Position numbers and translations under genes: made by a program. From Bacillus siamensis KCTC 13613 (GTDB taxonomy: Bacteria > Bacillota > Bacilli > Bacillales > Bacillaceae), in NCBI RefSeq assembly GCF_000262045.1, contig NZ_AJVF01000021.1:104167-168166 (forward strand): a stretch of 64,000 bases of DNA. The letters run 5' to 3'. Below the pieces are notes generated by a model that saw nothing but the letters and a program-made list of their open reading frames with translations, made no database searches and was not told the origin of the DNA. Below, one piece after another: positions 34,840 to 44,970 of the stretch (the stretch's first letter is position 1; every line of letters begins with the position of its first letter).

Positions 34840-36642
34840 TTACTCCACAGTCACACTCTTCGCAAGGTTGCGCGGTTTATCAACGTCACAGCCGCGGTGC
34901 AGTGCCGCGTAGTAAGCGATCAGCTGCAATGGCACAACAGAAACCAGCGGAGCAAGCGCAGGGTTGACTTCCGGCAGGATGAATCTGTCGTCTGCGTCAT
35001 CTAAGCCTTTCAGCGAGATGATGCAAGTGTTGGCGCCGCGGGCTGCGACTTCCTTCACGTTTCCGCGGATGCTCAGGTTGACGTGTTCTTGTGTCGCCAG
35101 TGCAAAGACCGGAGTTCCTTCTTCGATCAGGGCGATTGTTCCGTGCTTCAGCTCGCCGCCGGCGAAGCCTTCCGCCTGGATGTAAGAAATCTCTTTCAGC
35201 TTCAGGGCGCCTTCGACACATACGAAGTAGTCGAGGCCGCGGCCGATGAAGAAAGCGTTTCTTGAAACAGTCAGGTACTCACGCGCGATCATTTCCATTT
35301 CGTCCTTCTGGTCGCAGAGGGCTTCCATGGCATTTGCCGCGATACCTAATTCTTTGACTAAATCAAAACCGATATCAACGCCGTTGCGTTCTGCCGCAAC
35401 TGATGCAAGGATCGCAAGCACGGCAATCTGAGCCGTATACGCTTTTGTTGATGCAACCGCGATCTCAGGACCGGCATGCAGAAGCAATGTGTAATCCGCT
35501 TCACGGGAAAGCGTGGATCCCGGAACGTTTGTAATTGTCAGCGCTTTGTGGCCCAGCGCTTTGACTTGAACAAGCACGGCGCGGCTGTCCGCTGTTTCTC
35601 CGCTTTGAGAAAGGAAGATAAAGAGCGGTTTCTTAGACAGAAGCGGCATGTTGTAAGAGAATTCACTCGCTACATGCACTTCAACCGGGACGTTTGCCCA
35701 CATTTCAATATATTGTTTCCCGACAAGACCGGCATGGTAGCTCGTTCCGCAAGCCACGATATAAATGCGGTCCGCTTCCGCCACGGCGTCAGCGACATCG
35801 CCGGCCACAGCCAGTCTGCCATTTTCGTCTTGATACGTTTGGATGATTTTGCGCATAACAAGCGGCTGCTCATCCGTTTCTTTTAACATGTAGTGAGGGT
35901 ATGTGCCTTTTTCGATATCACTGGCGTCAAGCTCAGCGATATAAGACGCACGTGTCATGACTTCACCGTCAAGGTTTTTAATCACGGTTTCGTCTTTTGT
36001 CACGATCACCATTTCTTTATCCAAAAGCTCAACGTATTCATTCGTTACCTGAAGCATAGCCATCGCGTCAGATGCCACGACGTTAAACGTATCTCCAAGA
36101 CCGATTAACAGAGGGCTTTTGTTTTTTGCAACGAAAATGGTGTCTGTGTTTTCGCCGTCAAATAATGCGATCGCGTAAGAGCCTTTTAACAGAGTGAGTG
36201 TTTTTCGGAACGCTTCTTCTGTATTAAGACCTCCCGCCACAAATTGCTCGATCATTTGAACGATTACTTCAGTGTCCGTGTCGCTTTTCAGTTCAACGTG
36301 TTCAAGATATTCGCGCTTCAGCTGAACATAGTTCTCGATCACACCGTTGTGAACAAGTGTAAAGCGGCCGAGTGCGCTTTGATGCGGGTGAGCGTTCAGG
36401 AAGCTTGGTTCGCCGTGAGTCGCCCAGCGTGTATGGCCGATTCCCGCTTTAGATTCAACCGCGGGATCCACCACTTCACGAAGGTCGGCGATGCGGCCTT
36501 TCTCTTTGTACACATGCACGCCCTGCTCGTTCGCCACAGCGATACCGGCAGAGTCATAGCCGCGGTACTCAAGCTTCTCTAATCCTTTTAACAAAATCTC
36601 TTTCGCATCAAGCTGACCGATATAACCTACAATTCCACACAT
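34840..36642 (-). CDS. glmS: Glutamine-fructose-6-phosphate aminotransferase (isomerising)
   Basis: A 600-residue enzyme that makes glucosamine-6-phosphate from fructose-6-phosphate and glutamine, the first step of amino-sugar synthesis for the wall. The N-terminal Ntn glutaminase starts MCGIVGYIG with the nucleophile Cys2 and includes [11 protein letters not shown]. Two SIS sugar isomerase domains follow ([19 protein letters not shown], then [20 protein letters not shown]), and the C-terminal tail [20 protein letters not shown] is invariant in GlmS. The mRNA leader carries the glmS ribozyme, so synthesis is shut down by its own product. AGGAGGAAGA precedes the start. Confidence 0.98.
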   Translation of the reverse strand: MCGIVGYIGQLDAKEILLKGLEKLEYRGYDSAGIAVANEQGVHVYKEKGRIADLREVVDPAVESKAGIGHTRWATHGEPSFLNAHPHQSALGRFTLVHNGVIENYVQLKREYLEHVELKSDTDTEVIVQMIEQFVAGGLNTEEAFRKTLTLLKGSYAIALFDGENTDTIFVAKNKSPLLIGLGDTFNVVASDAMAMLQVTNEYVELLDKEMVIVTKDETVIKNLDGEVMTRASYIAELDASDIEKGTYPHYMLKETDEQPLVMRKIIQTYQDENGRLAVAGDVADAVAEADRIYIVACGTSYHAGLVGKQYIEMWANVPVEVHVASEFSYNMPLLSKKPLFIFLSQSGETADSRAVLVQVKALGHKALTITNVPGSTLSREADYTLLLHAGPEIAVASTKAYTAQIAVLAILASVAAERNGVDIGFDLVKELGIAANAMEALCDQKDEMEMIAREYLTVSRNAFFIGRGLDYFVCVEGALKLKEISYIQAEGFAGGELKHGTIALIEEGTPVFALATQEHVNLSIRGNVKEVAARGANTCIISLKGLDDADDRFILPEVNPALAPLVSVVPLQLIAYYAALHRGCDVDKPRNLAKSVTVE

Positions 36643-36729
36643 TTTTTCTTCCTCCTAAAGGTGTAAAAGGAGACGAAGAAAGCCGAATTACAAGGGGACT
36701 TTCAATCGTCCCCTCCCACATGTTTTTTT

Positions 36730-36900
36730 GGAAGATCATGTGATTTCCCTTTGTTCGGAGAGTCGCCCCTCCGGTTTGAAGAAATCCTTACGGCTGTGAT
36801 CTAAATGAATCAGCCGGGAGGCATCCGCCGAAAATTCGATAACCTCCATCCTCGTCAACTAAGCCGTTTTTCGGGCGCTTAGTTCGGGCGCTGTAATTAT
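36730..36900 (-). promoter_or_regulatory. glmS ribozyme (glucosamine-6-phosphate riboswitch)
   Basis: Minus strand reads CAGCGCCCGAACTAAGCGCC, then the core GGCTTAGTTGACGAGGATGG and GGTTATCGAATTTTCGGCGG, then GATCACAGCCGTAAGGATTT, all signature elements of the B. subtilis glmS ribozyme. Self-cleavage is expected between A at 36892 and G at 36891 when glucosamine-6-phosphate binds; the cut mRNA is then degraded by RNase J1. The rest of the 430-base gap 36643-37073 is leader and promoter. Confidence 0.95.
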
Positions 36901-37073
36901 AAAAGATGCAAACAATTCCGCCTTCCCTGCAAGTGAAAAACAAAGGCCGAACAAGCTTGATTTTACAGCATGTGCCAAGGACGGTCAATTATTTTTTGCC
37001 GCCCCGGCATCATGTTTACTATCATATTATGCTGATCGCACTTGTCTTGTTCGCTCTCTGTTTATAAACTTCG

Positions 37074-38420
37074 CTACTCCGCTCCCATTTCTGTCCGCAC
37101 GACATCTACGATTTTTGTGACATATTCGTCACAAAGCTCTTTTGTTCTCGCTTCAGCCATCACGCGGACGAGCGGCTCAGTGCCTGACGGACGCACTAAT
37201 ATCCGGCCGTCTCCGTTCATTTCTTTTTCCACTTCAGAAATAACGGCCTTCACCTTAGCGTTTTCTTCCACCTTATATTTATCCGTCACTTTCACATTTA
37301 CTAAAAGCTGCGGGAATTTTTTCATTTCAGCCGCAAGCTCTGAAAGGGTTTTGCCGGACGCCTTCAGCGTATTCACAAGCATGATCGCGGACAAGAGACC
37401 GTCACCGGTAGTGTTGTAATCAAGGAAAATAAGGTGCCCTGACTGCTCGCCGCCCACATTATAGCCGTCTTTTTTCATCGCTTCTACAACATAGCGGTCT
37501 CCGACTGCCGTTTGAACGCTTTTGATTTCTTCTTTTTCAAGCGCTTTGTAGAAACCGAGATTGCTCATCACGGTTGATACGACGGTATCATCTTTGAGAC
37601 GGCCCTCTGATTTCAAATACTTCGCGCATATGTACATGATCTGATCGCCGTCGACAATGTTTCCTTTTTCATCCACGGCAATGAGGCGGTCGCCGTCGCC
37701 GTCAAATGCAAGGCCGATGTCGGCGTTTTTTTCTTTGACGAAAGCACTCAGCGCTTCCGGATGTGTAGAACCGACGCCGTCATTAATATTTAATCCGTTC
37801 GGAGACGTTCCCATTGTAGACACGTCAGCATCAAGATCGGCAAAAAGGTGCGTCGCAATGGAAGATGTCGCACCATGGGCGCAGTCAAGCGCTACATGAA
37901 TGCCCGTGAAATCTTCGTCTGCCGTCTGCTTTAAAAACTGCAGATATTTTTGAACGCCTTCGAAATAATCGTTCACAAGCCCGAGGTCCGCGCCTGTCGG
38001 TCTTGGCAGCTTATCTTCCGGTTCATCCATGAGACGTTCAATCTCGGCCTCCTGCTCATCGGAAAGCTTAAAGCCGTCTCCTCCGAAAAATTTAATTCCG
38101 TTATCCTGTACGGGATTGTGAGAAGCGGAAATCATGACGCCCGCCTCAGCATCCATGGCTTTCGTTAAATAGGATACCCCCGGTGTAGAAATGACGCCGA
38201 GGCGCATCACTTCAGCTCCGATCGATAAAAGTCCAGCGACAAGGGCTCCCTCCAGCATATGTCCGGAGATGCGTGTATCACGGCCGATCAGCACTTTCGG
38301 GCGCTGTTTATCTTTGGTCAGGACATAACCGCCAAAACGCCCCACTTTAAAGGCCAGCTCTGGCGTAAGCTCGCTGTTGGCAACACCTCTTACACCATCT
38401 GTTCCAAAATACTTGCCCAT
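37074..38420 (-). CDS. glmM: Phosphoglucosamine mutase
   Basis: A 448-residue alpha-D-phosphohexomutase that converts glucosamine-6-phosphate to glucosamine-1-phosphate, the step after GlmS. It begins [21 protein letters not shown] and has the phosphoserine loop [20 protein letters not shown] (Ser about 101), the metal loop [14 protein letters not shown] (about 238-250) and the sugar loop [10 protein letters not shown] (about 323). The phosphate-binding loop [15 protein letters not shown] is near the C-terminus. The start at 38420 gives the family N-terminus and has AAGGAG eight bases ahead. Last gene of cdaA-cdaR-glmM, the conserved c-di-AMP and amino-sugar cluster. Confidence 0.97.
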   Translation of the reverse strand: MGKYFGTDGVRGVANSELTPELAFKVGRFGGYVLTKDKQRPKVLIGRDTRISGHMLEGALVAGLLSIGAEVMRLGVISTPGVSYLTKAMDAEAGVMISASHNPVQDNGIKFFGGDGFKLSDEQEAEIERLMDEPEDKLPRPTGADLGLVNDYFEGVQKYLQFLKQTADEDFTGIHVALDCAHGATSSIATHLFADLDADVSTMGTSPNGLNINDGVGSTHPEALSAFVKEKNADIGLAFDGDGDRLIAVDEKGNIVDGDQIMYICAKYLKSEGRLKDDTVVSTVMSNLGFYKALEKEEIKSVQTAVGDRYVVEAMKKDGYNVGGEQSGHLIFLDYNTTGDGLLSAIMLVNTLKASGKTLSELAAEMKKFPQLLVNVKVTDKYKVEENAKVKAVISEVEKEMNGDGRILVRPSGTEPLVRVMAEARTKELCDEYVTKIVDVVRTEMGAE

Positions 38421-38437
38421 TTTGTATCGCTCCTTTT

Positions 38438-39877
38438 TCATTCTGTTGAAGATGAATCAGCGCTTGATCCGCCTTCATCCTGGTCTTGATTTTGATCCTG
38501 GTTCTGACTTTTATTCTGATCGCTGTCAGTGTCTTCTTCCCGGTTCTTGTTCTTGTCTTTATCTGCGTCTCCGCTTGTTCCGTCCTTATTGCCGGAATCG
38601 GCAGAGCTGCCGTTATTTTTATTTGAACTTGTGTTTTTCTTAGAAGTCAGCTTGATTTTAGCCGTGTCTTTGGACAGGGACCATGTGATGTTTTGCGGTC
38701 CGTTTACTGCAAGCTTTACAGAATGCTCTCCGTCATCTAAGTCTGAGACATTGGCGTACAGTTCAATGTCCGACTTTTTCAGCGCCTTAATGTTGGCCGG
38801 AGAGCCTTTGGCCGTAATATTTATCGCCCGCGATTCAGGGTCGAGAAACTCAATCTGCTGCGAGCCTCCCAATCCGACCGTCTTAATTGCGACATTGTCA
38901 AAATCCTTTTTGTCTTCACTGTCCACCTTAACATGAAGCGTAATTTTCCCCGGCGACACCTTTGTCACACCCTTAGGAAGCGGAATGTCGGCATCTATAT
39001 CCGTATCTTTATCAATTTTGCCTAAATCAAGAGATACGCCGTCGATAAACTCAAGTGAATCCAGCACGTCCTGCGGGCCGTAAACCGTCACCTCACTCGG
39101 GTTCGAGTCAATGCTTGCAATGCTCACCCCGTCAGGAAGACTTCCCTTCCTTACGATTTTGAAAGGGAGCTTTTTGCTCGGACTGGCCACGGGAACCGTC
39201 ACTTTAATGACTGACGGTTCAACATCAACAGGAAGTGCGTTGCCGTCTTTGTCATAGACGGTCACCTTCACTTCCTTATCAATGGTTTCATTTGCATTTT
39301 CAAGGTTCACGGATGCTTTGACAAGCGAAATGTTGTCAATTACATTTTTCGAACCCGTAATCTGTACATTTTTCGGGCTGATAATCGGCTGCTGGGGCGT
39401 ATACCCCTTTTTCATTTTGCTTTTATTGTAGTATTCAACCTCAACCGGAAAACTCTCAGCCGTTTTTTCCTGAATCGTAACCGTCGTGACTGACGGGTTA
39501 ATGGATATCGTCAGTCCGTCCGATACATTTTTCGCCTTCAATTCGACCTTATGAGTCCCGGTCTTCAGCTTATTCATATCGGCGTATATCTCAAAATTCT
39601 TCGTCTGTCTCGCCTTTTTCACCGCGCTTGTCGATCCTTTAATCGTGACATTTACGGTCTGAGGCACGCCGGTGACCACGTAATTCGCTTCATCATAGTA
39701 TGCTTTTACAGGAATATCAGTAAGCGTAGCCTCGTCAGTCGTTGATGTCGGAAAAAAGGATTCCCCCGGCTTTTTCGGAGTCGGCGCCTGGTTGTTGTTA
39801 ACCGCAACATAAAGCAGGAGCGCAAAGAGCAATGCAATGATCTTTACAGCCCAGCGGTTGTTTAAGAATTTATCCAT
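38438..39877 (-). CDS. cdaR: CdaA regulatory protein CdaR (YbbR)
   Basis: A 479-residue membrane-anchored protein with one N-terminal span ([21 protein letters not shown]) and four external YbbR repeats (for example [32 protein letters not shown] and [33 protein letters not shown]). The C-terminus is a low-complexity Asn/Gln/Asp/Lys tail (about residues 410-479). It binds CdaA and modulates c-di-AMP synthesis, and also contacts GlmM. The start at 39877 lies within the last codons of cdaA (8-base overlap), giving the N-terminus MDKFLNNRW. Confidence 0.95.
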   Translation of the reverse strand: MDKFLNNRWAVKIIALLFALLLYVAVNNNQAPTPKKPGESFFPTSTTDEATLTDIPVKAYYDEANYVVTGVPQTVNVTIKGSTSAVKKARQTKNFEIYADMNKLKTGTHKVELKAKNVSDGLTISINPSVTTVTIQEKTAESFPVEVEYYNKSKMKKGYTPQQPIISPKNVQITGSKNVIDNISLVKASVNLENANETIDKEVKVTVYDKDGNALPVDVEPSVIKVTVPVASPSKKLPFKIVRKGSLPDGVSIASIDSNPSEVTVYGPQDVLDSLEFIDGVSLDLGKIDKDTDIDADIPLPKGVTKVSPGKITLHVKVDSEDKKDFDNVAIKTVGLGGSQQIEFLDPESRAINITAKGSPANIKALKKSDIELYANVSDLDDGEHSVKLAVNGPQNITWSLSKDTAKIKLTSKKNTSSNKNNGSSADSGNKDGTSGDADKDKNKNREEDTDSDQNKSQNQDQNQDQDEGGSSADSSSTE

Positions 39878-40691
39878 TTTTCTTGCCCCTCCAGTACCAG
39901 CGGTTAGAAGAAGTATCTCTGGCGTTTTTCTTAAACTCGGCTTCAAGCATTTCTTTCAGTGCTTCTTCCGTCAATTCTCTGTGAAGGTCTCCGTTTTTGG
40001 CCACGCTGATGGCGCCCGTCTCTTCAGATACGATAATGGTTAAGCTGTCCGTCACTTCACTGATGCCGACAGCAGCTCTGTGCCGCGTCCCCAGCTCCTT
40101 TGAAATAAACGGGCTTTCAGAAAGCGGCAGATAACAGGCAGCCGCCGCGATCTCGTTATTTTTCATAATGACCGCTCCATCGTGCAGCGGCGTATTCGGA
40201 ATGAAGATATTAATCAAAAGCTCCGAGCTGACCTGCGCATTAAGCGGGATGCCCGTCTCAATATAATCGCCCATTCCCGTATCGCGCTCAATGGCGATGA
40301 GGGCGCCGATGCGGCGTTTCGCCATGTAGCTGATTGATTTTGTAATCGCTTCAATTGTCTTATGCTGCGCTTCCTCTACGGGGGTGCCGCTCCTTGAAAA
40401 GAACCGGCCCCGTCCGAGCTGTTCAAGCGCCCGTCTCAGCTCAGGCTGGAATATAATAATGATCGCTAAAAATCCCCATGTTATCGCTTGGTCCATCAGC
40501 CACTGAAGCGTACTGAGTCCCAAATATGAACTGGCCATCCGGACCAACACGATGACGACGATTCCTTTTAAAAGCTGAACCGCCTTCGTTCCGCGTATGA
40601 CCATGATTAATTTATATATCACATACCAAACAAGGAGAATATCAACGGCATTGCCGAGGTATTGCAAAAATGGGATGTCCTCAAAAGCCAT
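39870..40691 (-). CDS. cdaA: Diadenylate cyclase CdaA
   Basis: A 273-residue membrane enzyme that makes c-di-AMP from two ATP. Three spans occupy the first ~75 residues (NAVDILLVWYVIYKLIMVI, LLKGIVVIVLVRMASSYLG, LQWLMDQAITWGFLAIIII), followed by the DAC domain with TPLHDGAVIM (DGA motif, about 169-174) and GTRHRAAVGIS (RHR motif, about 201-205). The start at 40691, giving MAFEDIPFLQ, has GGAGGA upstream and yields the known length; the frame remains open to 40778. First gene of the cdaA-cdaR-glmM cluster. Confidence 0.96.
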   Translation of the reverse strand: MAFEDIPFLQYLGNAVDILLVWYVIYKLIMVIRGTKAVQLLKGIVVIVLVRMASSYLGLSTLQWLMDQAITWGFLAIIIIFQPELRRALEQLGRGRFFSRSGTPVEEAQHKTIEAITKSISYMAKRRIGALIAIERDTGMGDYIETGIPLNAQVSSELLINIFIPNTPLHDGAVIMKNNEIAAAACYLPLSESPFISKELGTRHRAAVGISEVTDSLTIIVSEETGAISVAKNGDLHRELTEEALKEMLEAEFKKNARDTSSNRWYWRGKKNG

Positions 40692-40825
40692 TTCCTCGTC
40701 CTCCAAGAATTCAGTCATTTCGTTTTTTGTTATGAATTGTGCTGCATGAGCAATATGTACATCATATAGCGTGCTCATTATACCACATTTTGATTTATCA
40801 AGTGAAATCAGCCAGCGCGGCGCCG

Positions 40826-40862
40826 CGTAAAAAAAGAGTAAAGCGATTATACGCTTTACTCA
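40826..40862 (-). terminator. Terminator of sigW-rsiW
   Basis: Minus-strand arms GAGTAAAGCG / CGCTTTACTC followed by seven T, directly after rsiW. Confidence 0.8.
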
Positions 40863-40865
40863 TCT

Positions 40866-41483
40866 TTAATCGGAGTCTAAAGCACTCACGACGCCCTGAC
40901 CCGCTGTTTTCAGTTCGTACCAGACCCAGTCAAACAATTCGTTAATTTCTTCAATCTGCCCGGTGACTTGTCCGGCTGAGGCCATGTATTTTTCTCCGTT
41001 AACCACGGTCACGTTGCCGTCGACTTTCCCTTTAATGACCAGCTTGCCGTTTTTTACTGTGACATCGCCCTTTACGGTCTCGCCTTCAGGGACGGTGACC
41101 GTGTGATTCTGCACGACAAGGTTCGGCTGCTTTGACACACTGAAATTGTGGTCGTTATGCCAGCTGTTGAAAAAACCGCCGCCCATTAAAATCACAAAAA
41201 CCGCCGCGGCTGCAATTATCGGATGAGTTTTGATCCATCGTTTTACAGAAGCGCGTTTTTTCTCTTTTGGAAGATTCGCCATAACTTTGGCAGTAAAATC
41301 AGCAGGGGCTGTGACATGCGATGTGCTCCGGACGAGCGCTACGGATTTCTCCATTTCATGAAAATGCCGTTTGCAATTCCCGCATGACCGCAAATGTTGT
41401 TTTAATACGTCTTCATCTTCAGGAAGAATATCTCCATCAAGATGCTTATGCATAAGCTGCACGATCTGTTCAGGACAGCTCAT
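40866..41483 (-). CDS. rsiW: Anti-sigma-W factor RsiW
   Basis: A 205-residue anti-sigma factor that holds SigW at the membrane until cut by PrsW and RasP. The N-terminal cytoplasmic zinc domain has the H-x3-C-x2-C pattern in LRSCGNCKRHF preceded by LKQH. One span lies at about 85-104 (HPIIAAAAVFVILMGGGFF). The external C-terminal part (about 105-205) contains a repeated beta pattern PEGETVKGDVTVKNGKLVIKGKVDGNVTVVNG. 13 bases separate it from sigW. Confidence 0.95.
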   Translation of the reverse strand: MSCPEQIVQLMHKHLDGDILPEDEDVLKQHLRSCGNCKRHFHEMEKSVALVRSTSHVTAPADFTAKVMANLPKEKKRASVKRWIKTHPIIAAAAVFVILMGGGFFNSWHNDHNFSVSKQPNLVVQNHTVTVPEGETVKGDVTVKNGKLVIKGKVDGNVTVVNGEKYMASAGQVTGQIEEINELFDWVWYELKTAGQGVVSALDSD

Positions 41484-41496
41484 TTCATCACCCCAC

Positions 41497-42060
41497 TTAA
41501 AGATCCCTTAATTGTTTTCTAAGAGCCTCTCTGCCTCTGTGTATCCTTGTCTTGACGGTGCCGACAGGGATATTCAGAATCTCCCCGATTTCAATTAAAG
41601 AGAGTTCATCAATATACTTTAATACAATAACTGTTCTGTACTTGTCAGGCAGCTTTAAAATCTTTTTCTGAATTGTGTCCGACAGCTCCAATGACAACAC
41701 GGCGTCTTCAGGGAGAACCCCGTCCGCGGCGATCTGCGAATACATCGTCAGCCCCTCTGCGCCCGCCACTTCTGCGTCCAGATAATAATCAGGCTTTTTC
41801 TTGCGGATGCGGTCAATGGTCAGGTTGGTCGCAATTCTGTAAAGCCACGTTGAAAACTTTCTGTTGATGTCGAAACTGTCGATATTGACATACGCTCTGA
41901 TGAAAGCTTCCTGCGCAATATCTTCTGCTTCGTGGACATTGCCGAGCATGCGGTAGCAAAGCTGGTAAATCTTATCTTTATAAAGGTCAACGATTTCCGC
42001 AAACGCATTTTGATCGCCTTTTTTGACTTGCTTGATTCTTTTTTTAATCAGGTTTTCCAT
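41497..42060 (-). CDS. sigW: ECF sigma factor SigW
   Basis: A 187-residue ECF sigma factor for cell-envelope and antimicrobial-peptide stress. Region 2 includes LYKDKIYQLCYRMLGNVHEAEDIAQEAFIRAY and FSTWLYRIATNLTIDRIRKKK; region 4 is LPDKYRTVIVLKYIDELSLIEIGEILNIPVGTVKTRIHRGREALRK. It is co-transcribed with the anti-sigma gene behind its own SigW promoter. Its regulon in B. subtilis includes genes for detoxifying membrane-active bacteriocins, relevant to the other exporters in this window. Confidence 0.97.
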   Translation of the reverse strand: MENLIKKRIKQVKKGDQNAFAEIVDLYKDKIYQLCYRMLGNVHEAEDIAQEAFIRAYVNIDSFDINRKFSTWLYRIATNLTIDRIRKKKPDYYLDAEVAGAEGLTMYSQIAADGVLPEDAVLSLELSDTIQKKILKLPDKYRTVIVLKYIDELSLIEIGEILNIPVGTVKTRIHRGREALRKQLRDL

Positions 42061-42096
42061 GTTTTATCTTACCTCTGCCCTTCACCGGTCTGTATC

Positions 42097-42124
42097 TATA
42101 CGTTGATTGTTTTAAAAGGTTTCA
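42097..42124 (-). promoter_or_regulatory. SigW autoregulatory promoter
   Basis: Minus strand: TGAAAC (42124-42119), 16-base spacer, CGTATA (42102-42097), an exact match to the SigW consensus TGAAAC-N16-CGTA, about 37 bases before the sigW start. Confidence 0.92.
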
Positions 42125-42253
42125 TTTTTTTATTACATTTATTTTACCAAATTTCAGGCAGGGTGTAGATGGAAAATACAGAATATACTGCCTTAACAGC
42201 AGCTTAAAAATAGTATATCTGATGAACAATCAAAATTCGAGACGAAATACAAA

Positions 42254-42284
42254 TAAAAAAAGACACCTTATGCAAAAGGTGTCT
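42254..42284 (-). terminator. Terminator of the tRNA operon
   Basis: Minus-strand arms AGACACCTTTTG / AAGGTGTCT followed by TTTTTTTATT, just after the tRNA-Gln gene. Confidence 0.85.
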
Positions 42285-42288
42285 GAGA

Positions 42289-42360
42289 CTGGGCTAGCTG
42301 GATTCGAACCAACGCATGACGGAGTCAAAGTCCGTTGCCTTACCGCTTGGCTATAGCCCA
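42289..42360 (-). tRNA. tRNA-Gln (anticodon TTG)
   Basis: Acceptor arms TGGGCTA / TAGCCCA, anticodon loop ACTTTGACT and T-loop GGTTCGAATCC are all present. CCA is not encoded. Last of five tRNA genes. Confidence 0.93.
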
Positions 42361-42364
42361 AAAA

Positions 42365-42449
42365 TGGTGGAGGGGGGCAGATTCGAACTGCCGAACCCTG
42401 AGGGAGCGGATTTACAGTCCGCCGCGTTTAGCCACTTCGCTACCCCTCC
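42365..42449 (-). tRNA. tRNA-Tyr (anticodon GTA)
   Basis: A class II tRNA with a long variable arm, acceptor GGAGGGG / CCCCTCC, anticodon loop ACTGTAAAT and T-loop AGTTCGAATCT. CCA is encoded. Confidence 0.93.
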
Positions 42450-42468
42450 GTATTTTGTTGAAAAACAG

Positions 42469-42541
<73 letters not shown>

Positions 42542-42546
42542 AAATA

Positions 42547-42622
42547 TGGTGGAGGATGACGGGCTCGAACCGCCGACCCTCTGCTTGTAAGGCAGATGCT
42601 CTCCCAGCTGAGCTAATCCTCC
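42547..42622 (-). tRNA. tRNA-Val (anticodon TAC)
   Basis: Acceptor GGAGGAT / GTCATCCTCC region, anticodon loop CTTACAA and T-loop GGTTCGAGCCC. CCA is encoded. Confidence 0.93.
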
Positions 42623-42625
42623 ATA

Positions 42626-42697
42626 TGACCCGTACGGGATTCGAACCCGTGTTACCGCCGTGAAAGGGCGGTGTCTTAACCGCTTGACCAACGGGCC
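42626..42697 (-). tRNA. tRNA-Glu (anticodon TTC)
   Basis: Acceptor GGCCCGT / ACGGGTC, anticodon loop CTTTCAC and T-loop GGTTCGAATCC. First gene of the tRNA operon; CCA is not encoded. Confidence 0.93.
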
Positions 42698-42726
42698 GTT
42701 GTGTCCGCGTCGAGCTGACAAAAGTT

Positions 42727-42756
42727 ATTATATACAGGTTATACCCCTTTTGTAAA
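42727..42756 (-). promoter_or_regulatory. Promoter of the tRNA operon
   Basis: Minus strand TTTACA (42756-42751), 18-base spacer, TATAAT (42732-42727), about 30 bases upstream of tRNA-Glu. Confidence 0.65.
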
Positions 42757-42877
42757 GAGAAAATTTATTTTTTTTATTTTCAAACTTTTTTACCCGTTTT
42801 TTAACTGAAAAACTCATCCCTTCTCTCTTATTTCATTTAAGATGAAAGTATCAAAATATTGAAGGGAATGGACACAG

Positions 42878-43330
42878 ATGATCTTAGTCAGCTCTTGTCT
42901 CGGCGGTATCGAATGCAGGTATAACGGCTCTCACGCCGCTTCGGAAAAAATCCGCAGACTCGTAGAGGAAAAGAAAGCTGTTATGGTCTGCCCCGAACTT
43001 TTGGGCGGCTTCACCACTCCCCGCGAACCGGCGGAAATCCTCGGCGGCACGGGCGAAGACGTGCTGAATGGAACAGCAAGAATCGTAACAGCATCAGGTG
43101 AAGACGTTACATCTTTATATATAGACGGCGCGGAAAAAACGTTAGCATACGCAAAAGAAATAGGCGCCGCAACGATCATCCTTAAAGAAAACAGTCCGTC
43201 CTGCGGCAGCAGCTTCATCTATGACGGCACTTTCTCCGGGAAAAAGATAATCGGGGACGGCATCACTTCCGCTCTATTAAAACGGGCAGGCTGCCGCGTG
43301 TTATCAGAAAATGAACTGGATCAACTATAA
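42878..43330 (+). CDS. ybbK: YbbK-like DUF523 protein
   Basis: A 150-residue DUF523 protein. It starts ILVSSCLGGIECRYNG, with the conserved Cys pair (about 6 and 12), then VCPELLGGFTTPREPAEI (Cys about 38), and ATIILKENSPSCGSSFIYDGTF (Cys about 111). The four cysteines suggest a metal or Fe-S site. Its role is unknown; it leads the muropeptide recycling gene set in this and related genomes. GAAGGGA precedes the start. Confidence 0.88.
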   Translation: MILVSSCLGGIECRYNGSHAASEKIRRLVEEKKAVMVCPELLGGFTTPREPAEILGGTGEDVLNGTARIVTASGEDVTSLYIDGAEKTLAYAKEIGAATIILKENSPSCGSSFIYDGTFSGKKIIGDGITSALLKRAGCRVLSENELDQL

Positions 43331-43347
43331 AAAGGAGAGTAGATATC

Positions 43348-43824
43348 ATGGTTGCAGCCCTATCCTTTTATAAACCGGAACATGCAGACGGCCTGAATGG
43401 GTTTGTACTCAGTGAAGAAGATAAAATGTTCACAGCGCTCCCGAAGGATGTACTGCCGCAGGCTCTTGTCATCCGGGAGCGCTATCCTACAGTCGTTTTA
43501 AAAGAAGACACCCCCGTCGGTTTTTTCATTTTACATACCTCAAAGGAAACCATAGCTCCATATTCGAACAGCGTGTCTGCCATTTTACTGAGCGCACTGT
43601 CCATAGATGCGCGGCAGCAAGGAAAAGGTTATGCCAAACAAGCGATGCTGCAGCTTCCCGCTTTTGCCGCAAATTATTTTCCTTGGTGTGACGAAATCGT
43701 GCTTGCAGTGAACCATCGCAATCATCGCGCAAAGAACCTTTACCAGTCTTCCGGTTTTATTGATAAAGGGCGTCGCAGGATCGGCCCCATCGGCGAACAG
43801 CACATTCTGCATCTTTTTTTGTGA
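43348..43824 (+). CDS. ybbJ: YbbJ-like GNAT acetyltransferase
   Basis: A 158-residue GCN5-related N-acetyltransferase. The acetyl-CoA loop is DARQQGKGYAKQAMLQLP (about 91-108), followed by IVLAVNHRNHRAKNLYQSSGFIDKGRRRIGP, with the usual N-x-x-A-x-x-L-Y-x-x-x-GF motif. Substrate unknown; possibly a muropeptide amino group given the neighbours. It begins 18 bases after ybbK with AAAAGGAG. Confidence 0.88.
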   Translation: MVAALSFYKPEHADGLNGFVLSEEDKMFTALPKDVLPQALVIRERYPTVVLKEDTPVGFFILHTSKETIAPYSNSVSAILLSALSIDARQQGKGYAKQAMLQLPAFAANYFPWCDEIVLAVNHRNHRAKNLYQSSGFIDKGRRRIGPIGEQHILHLFL

Positions 43825-43903
43825 AAGCGTTTGATTTTTTTCTTGAAACATATATTCAGAAGCCCATATACTTCAAGTAATAACGACTTGGGAGGGTACA
43901 TTC

Positions 43904-44833
43904 ATGACAGACCGGCTTAACATTCACAGATTGACCACAGAAACAAGAAATCCGCAGACCGCTTCAATCCATCAAGCAGACACGTTGGAAATCCTCCGCA
44001 TCATTAACCAAGAGGACTTCAAAGTGGCGGACGCCGTTCAGCAGGTGCTGCCTGATATTGAAATTGCCGTTCAATTTGCCCATCAGTCTTTGCGGCGAAA
44101 CGGCAGGCTGATTTATGCGGGAGCGGGCACAAGCGGCAGGCTTGGTGTACTTGATGCGGTTGAATGCCCGCCTACATACAGCGTAAGTCCCGGCACCGTC
44201 ATCGGTCTGATGGCCGGAGGGGCAGACGCCTTTTTGCAAGCGGCTGAAGGTATAGAAGACAGCGAGGAAACCGGCGCTCTCGATCTCAAAACGATCGGCC
44301 TTACCGCTGAAGACACCGTGATCGCCATCGCCGCAAGCGGGCGCACACCGTATGCGGCCGGTGTGCTGAAATACGCAAAAACAATCGGCGCCAAAACCGT
44401 CGCGCTCACATGCAATAAGCACTCATTGATCAGCACCTTTGCCGATCACAGCATTGAAGTCGTCGTCGGCCCCGAAGTGATTACAGGGTCAACACGAATG
44501 AAAGCCGCAACAGCACATAAAATGATTCTGAACATGATTTCCACGGCCGTGATGATCAAAAGCGGCAAAGTGTACGAAAATTTAATGGTGGACGTTCATG
44601 TCAGCAACGAAAAATTGAAAGAACGGGCAATCGGCATTATCCAAAGCATTACGGGCGTTCCGTACGATAAAGCAAAAGAGACCCTTGAGGCCGCAGGCAG
44701 CCATGTCAAAACGGCAATCGTCATGCTGAAGACGAATTCGGACGAAACACACGCGAAAGCACTGCTCGAAGAATCGGAAGGCTTCATTGACAAAGCCATA
44801 GAACAGCATGTTTCAAGCGAAAAAAATCGCTGA
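43904..44833 (+). CDS. murQ: N-acetylmuramic acid 6-phosphate etherase
   Basis: A 309-residue SIS-domain enzyme that splits the lactyl ether of MurNAc-6-phosphate to GlcNAc-6-phosphate in wall recycling. Motifs: [26 protein letters not shown] (about 66-92, with catalytic Glu in AVECPPT), [21 protein letters not shown] (about 139-159) and [21 protein letters not shown] (about 188-208). The C-terminus is a UBA-like helical piece ([17 protein letters not shown]). AGGGAGG-type ribosome site precedes the start. In B. subtilis murR follows; here it is a remnant. Confidence 0.96.
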   Translation: MTDRLNIHRLTTETRNPQTASIHQADTLEILRIINQEDFKVADAVQQVLPDIEIAVQFAHQSLRRNGRLIYAGAGTSGRLGVLDAVECPPTYSVSPGTVIGLMAGGADAFLQAAEGIEDSEETGALDLKTIGLTAEDTVIAIAASGRTPYAAGVLKYAKTIGAKTVALTCNKHSLISTFADHSIEVVVGPEVITGSTRMKAATAHKMILNMISTAVMIKSGKVYENLMVDVHVSNEKLKERAIGIIQSITGVPYDKAKETLEAAGSHVKTAIVMLKTNSDETHAKALLEESEGFIDKAIEQHVSSEKNR

Positions 44834-44839
44834 TCATTC

Positions 44840-44965
44840 TTTTGGCTCCGTTACTGATCATCATGTGCCTTTTACCAGCCGCGCCGTTTTCATGATCGGC
44901 GCAGGCGCTTTCAGGATGCGTTTCAGGCACAGCTCCGCGGGAAAAATGGTACGGAAAGAGGAGGG
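44840..44965 (+). pseudogene. murR: Remnant of the murR (RpiR-family) regulator gene
   Basis: Between murQ and murP, where B. subtilis has an ~280-codon murR, only about 130 bases remain. One frame reads SRAVFMIGAGAFRMRF and continues to SAGKMVRKEEG, which resembles the SIS-domain start of RpiR regulators (V-x-x-I-G-x-G-A-S ... K-x-x-R). No helix-turn-helix half and no start codon with a ribosome site are left. Recognition rests on position and a short match. Confidence 0.5.
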
Positions 44966-44970
44966 TCTTC

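Noticed and set aside
34840..36642. Tn7-type insertion with transposase genes at glmS
   Set aside because: The location fits, but no tnsA-E, transposase or terminal repeats were seen, so only the hot-spot idea is kept.
38529..38936. 135-codon plus-strand open frame
   Set aside because: Antisense to the low-complexity tail of cdaR.
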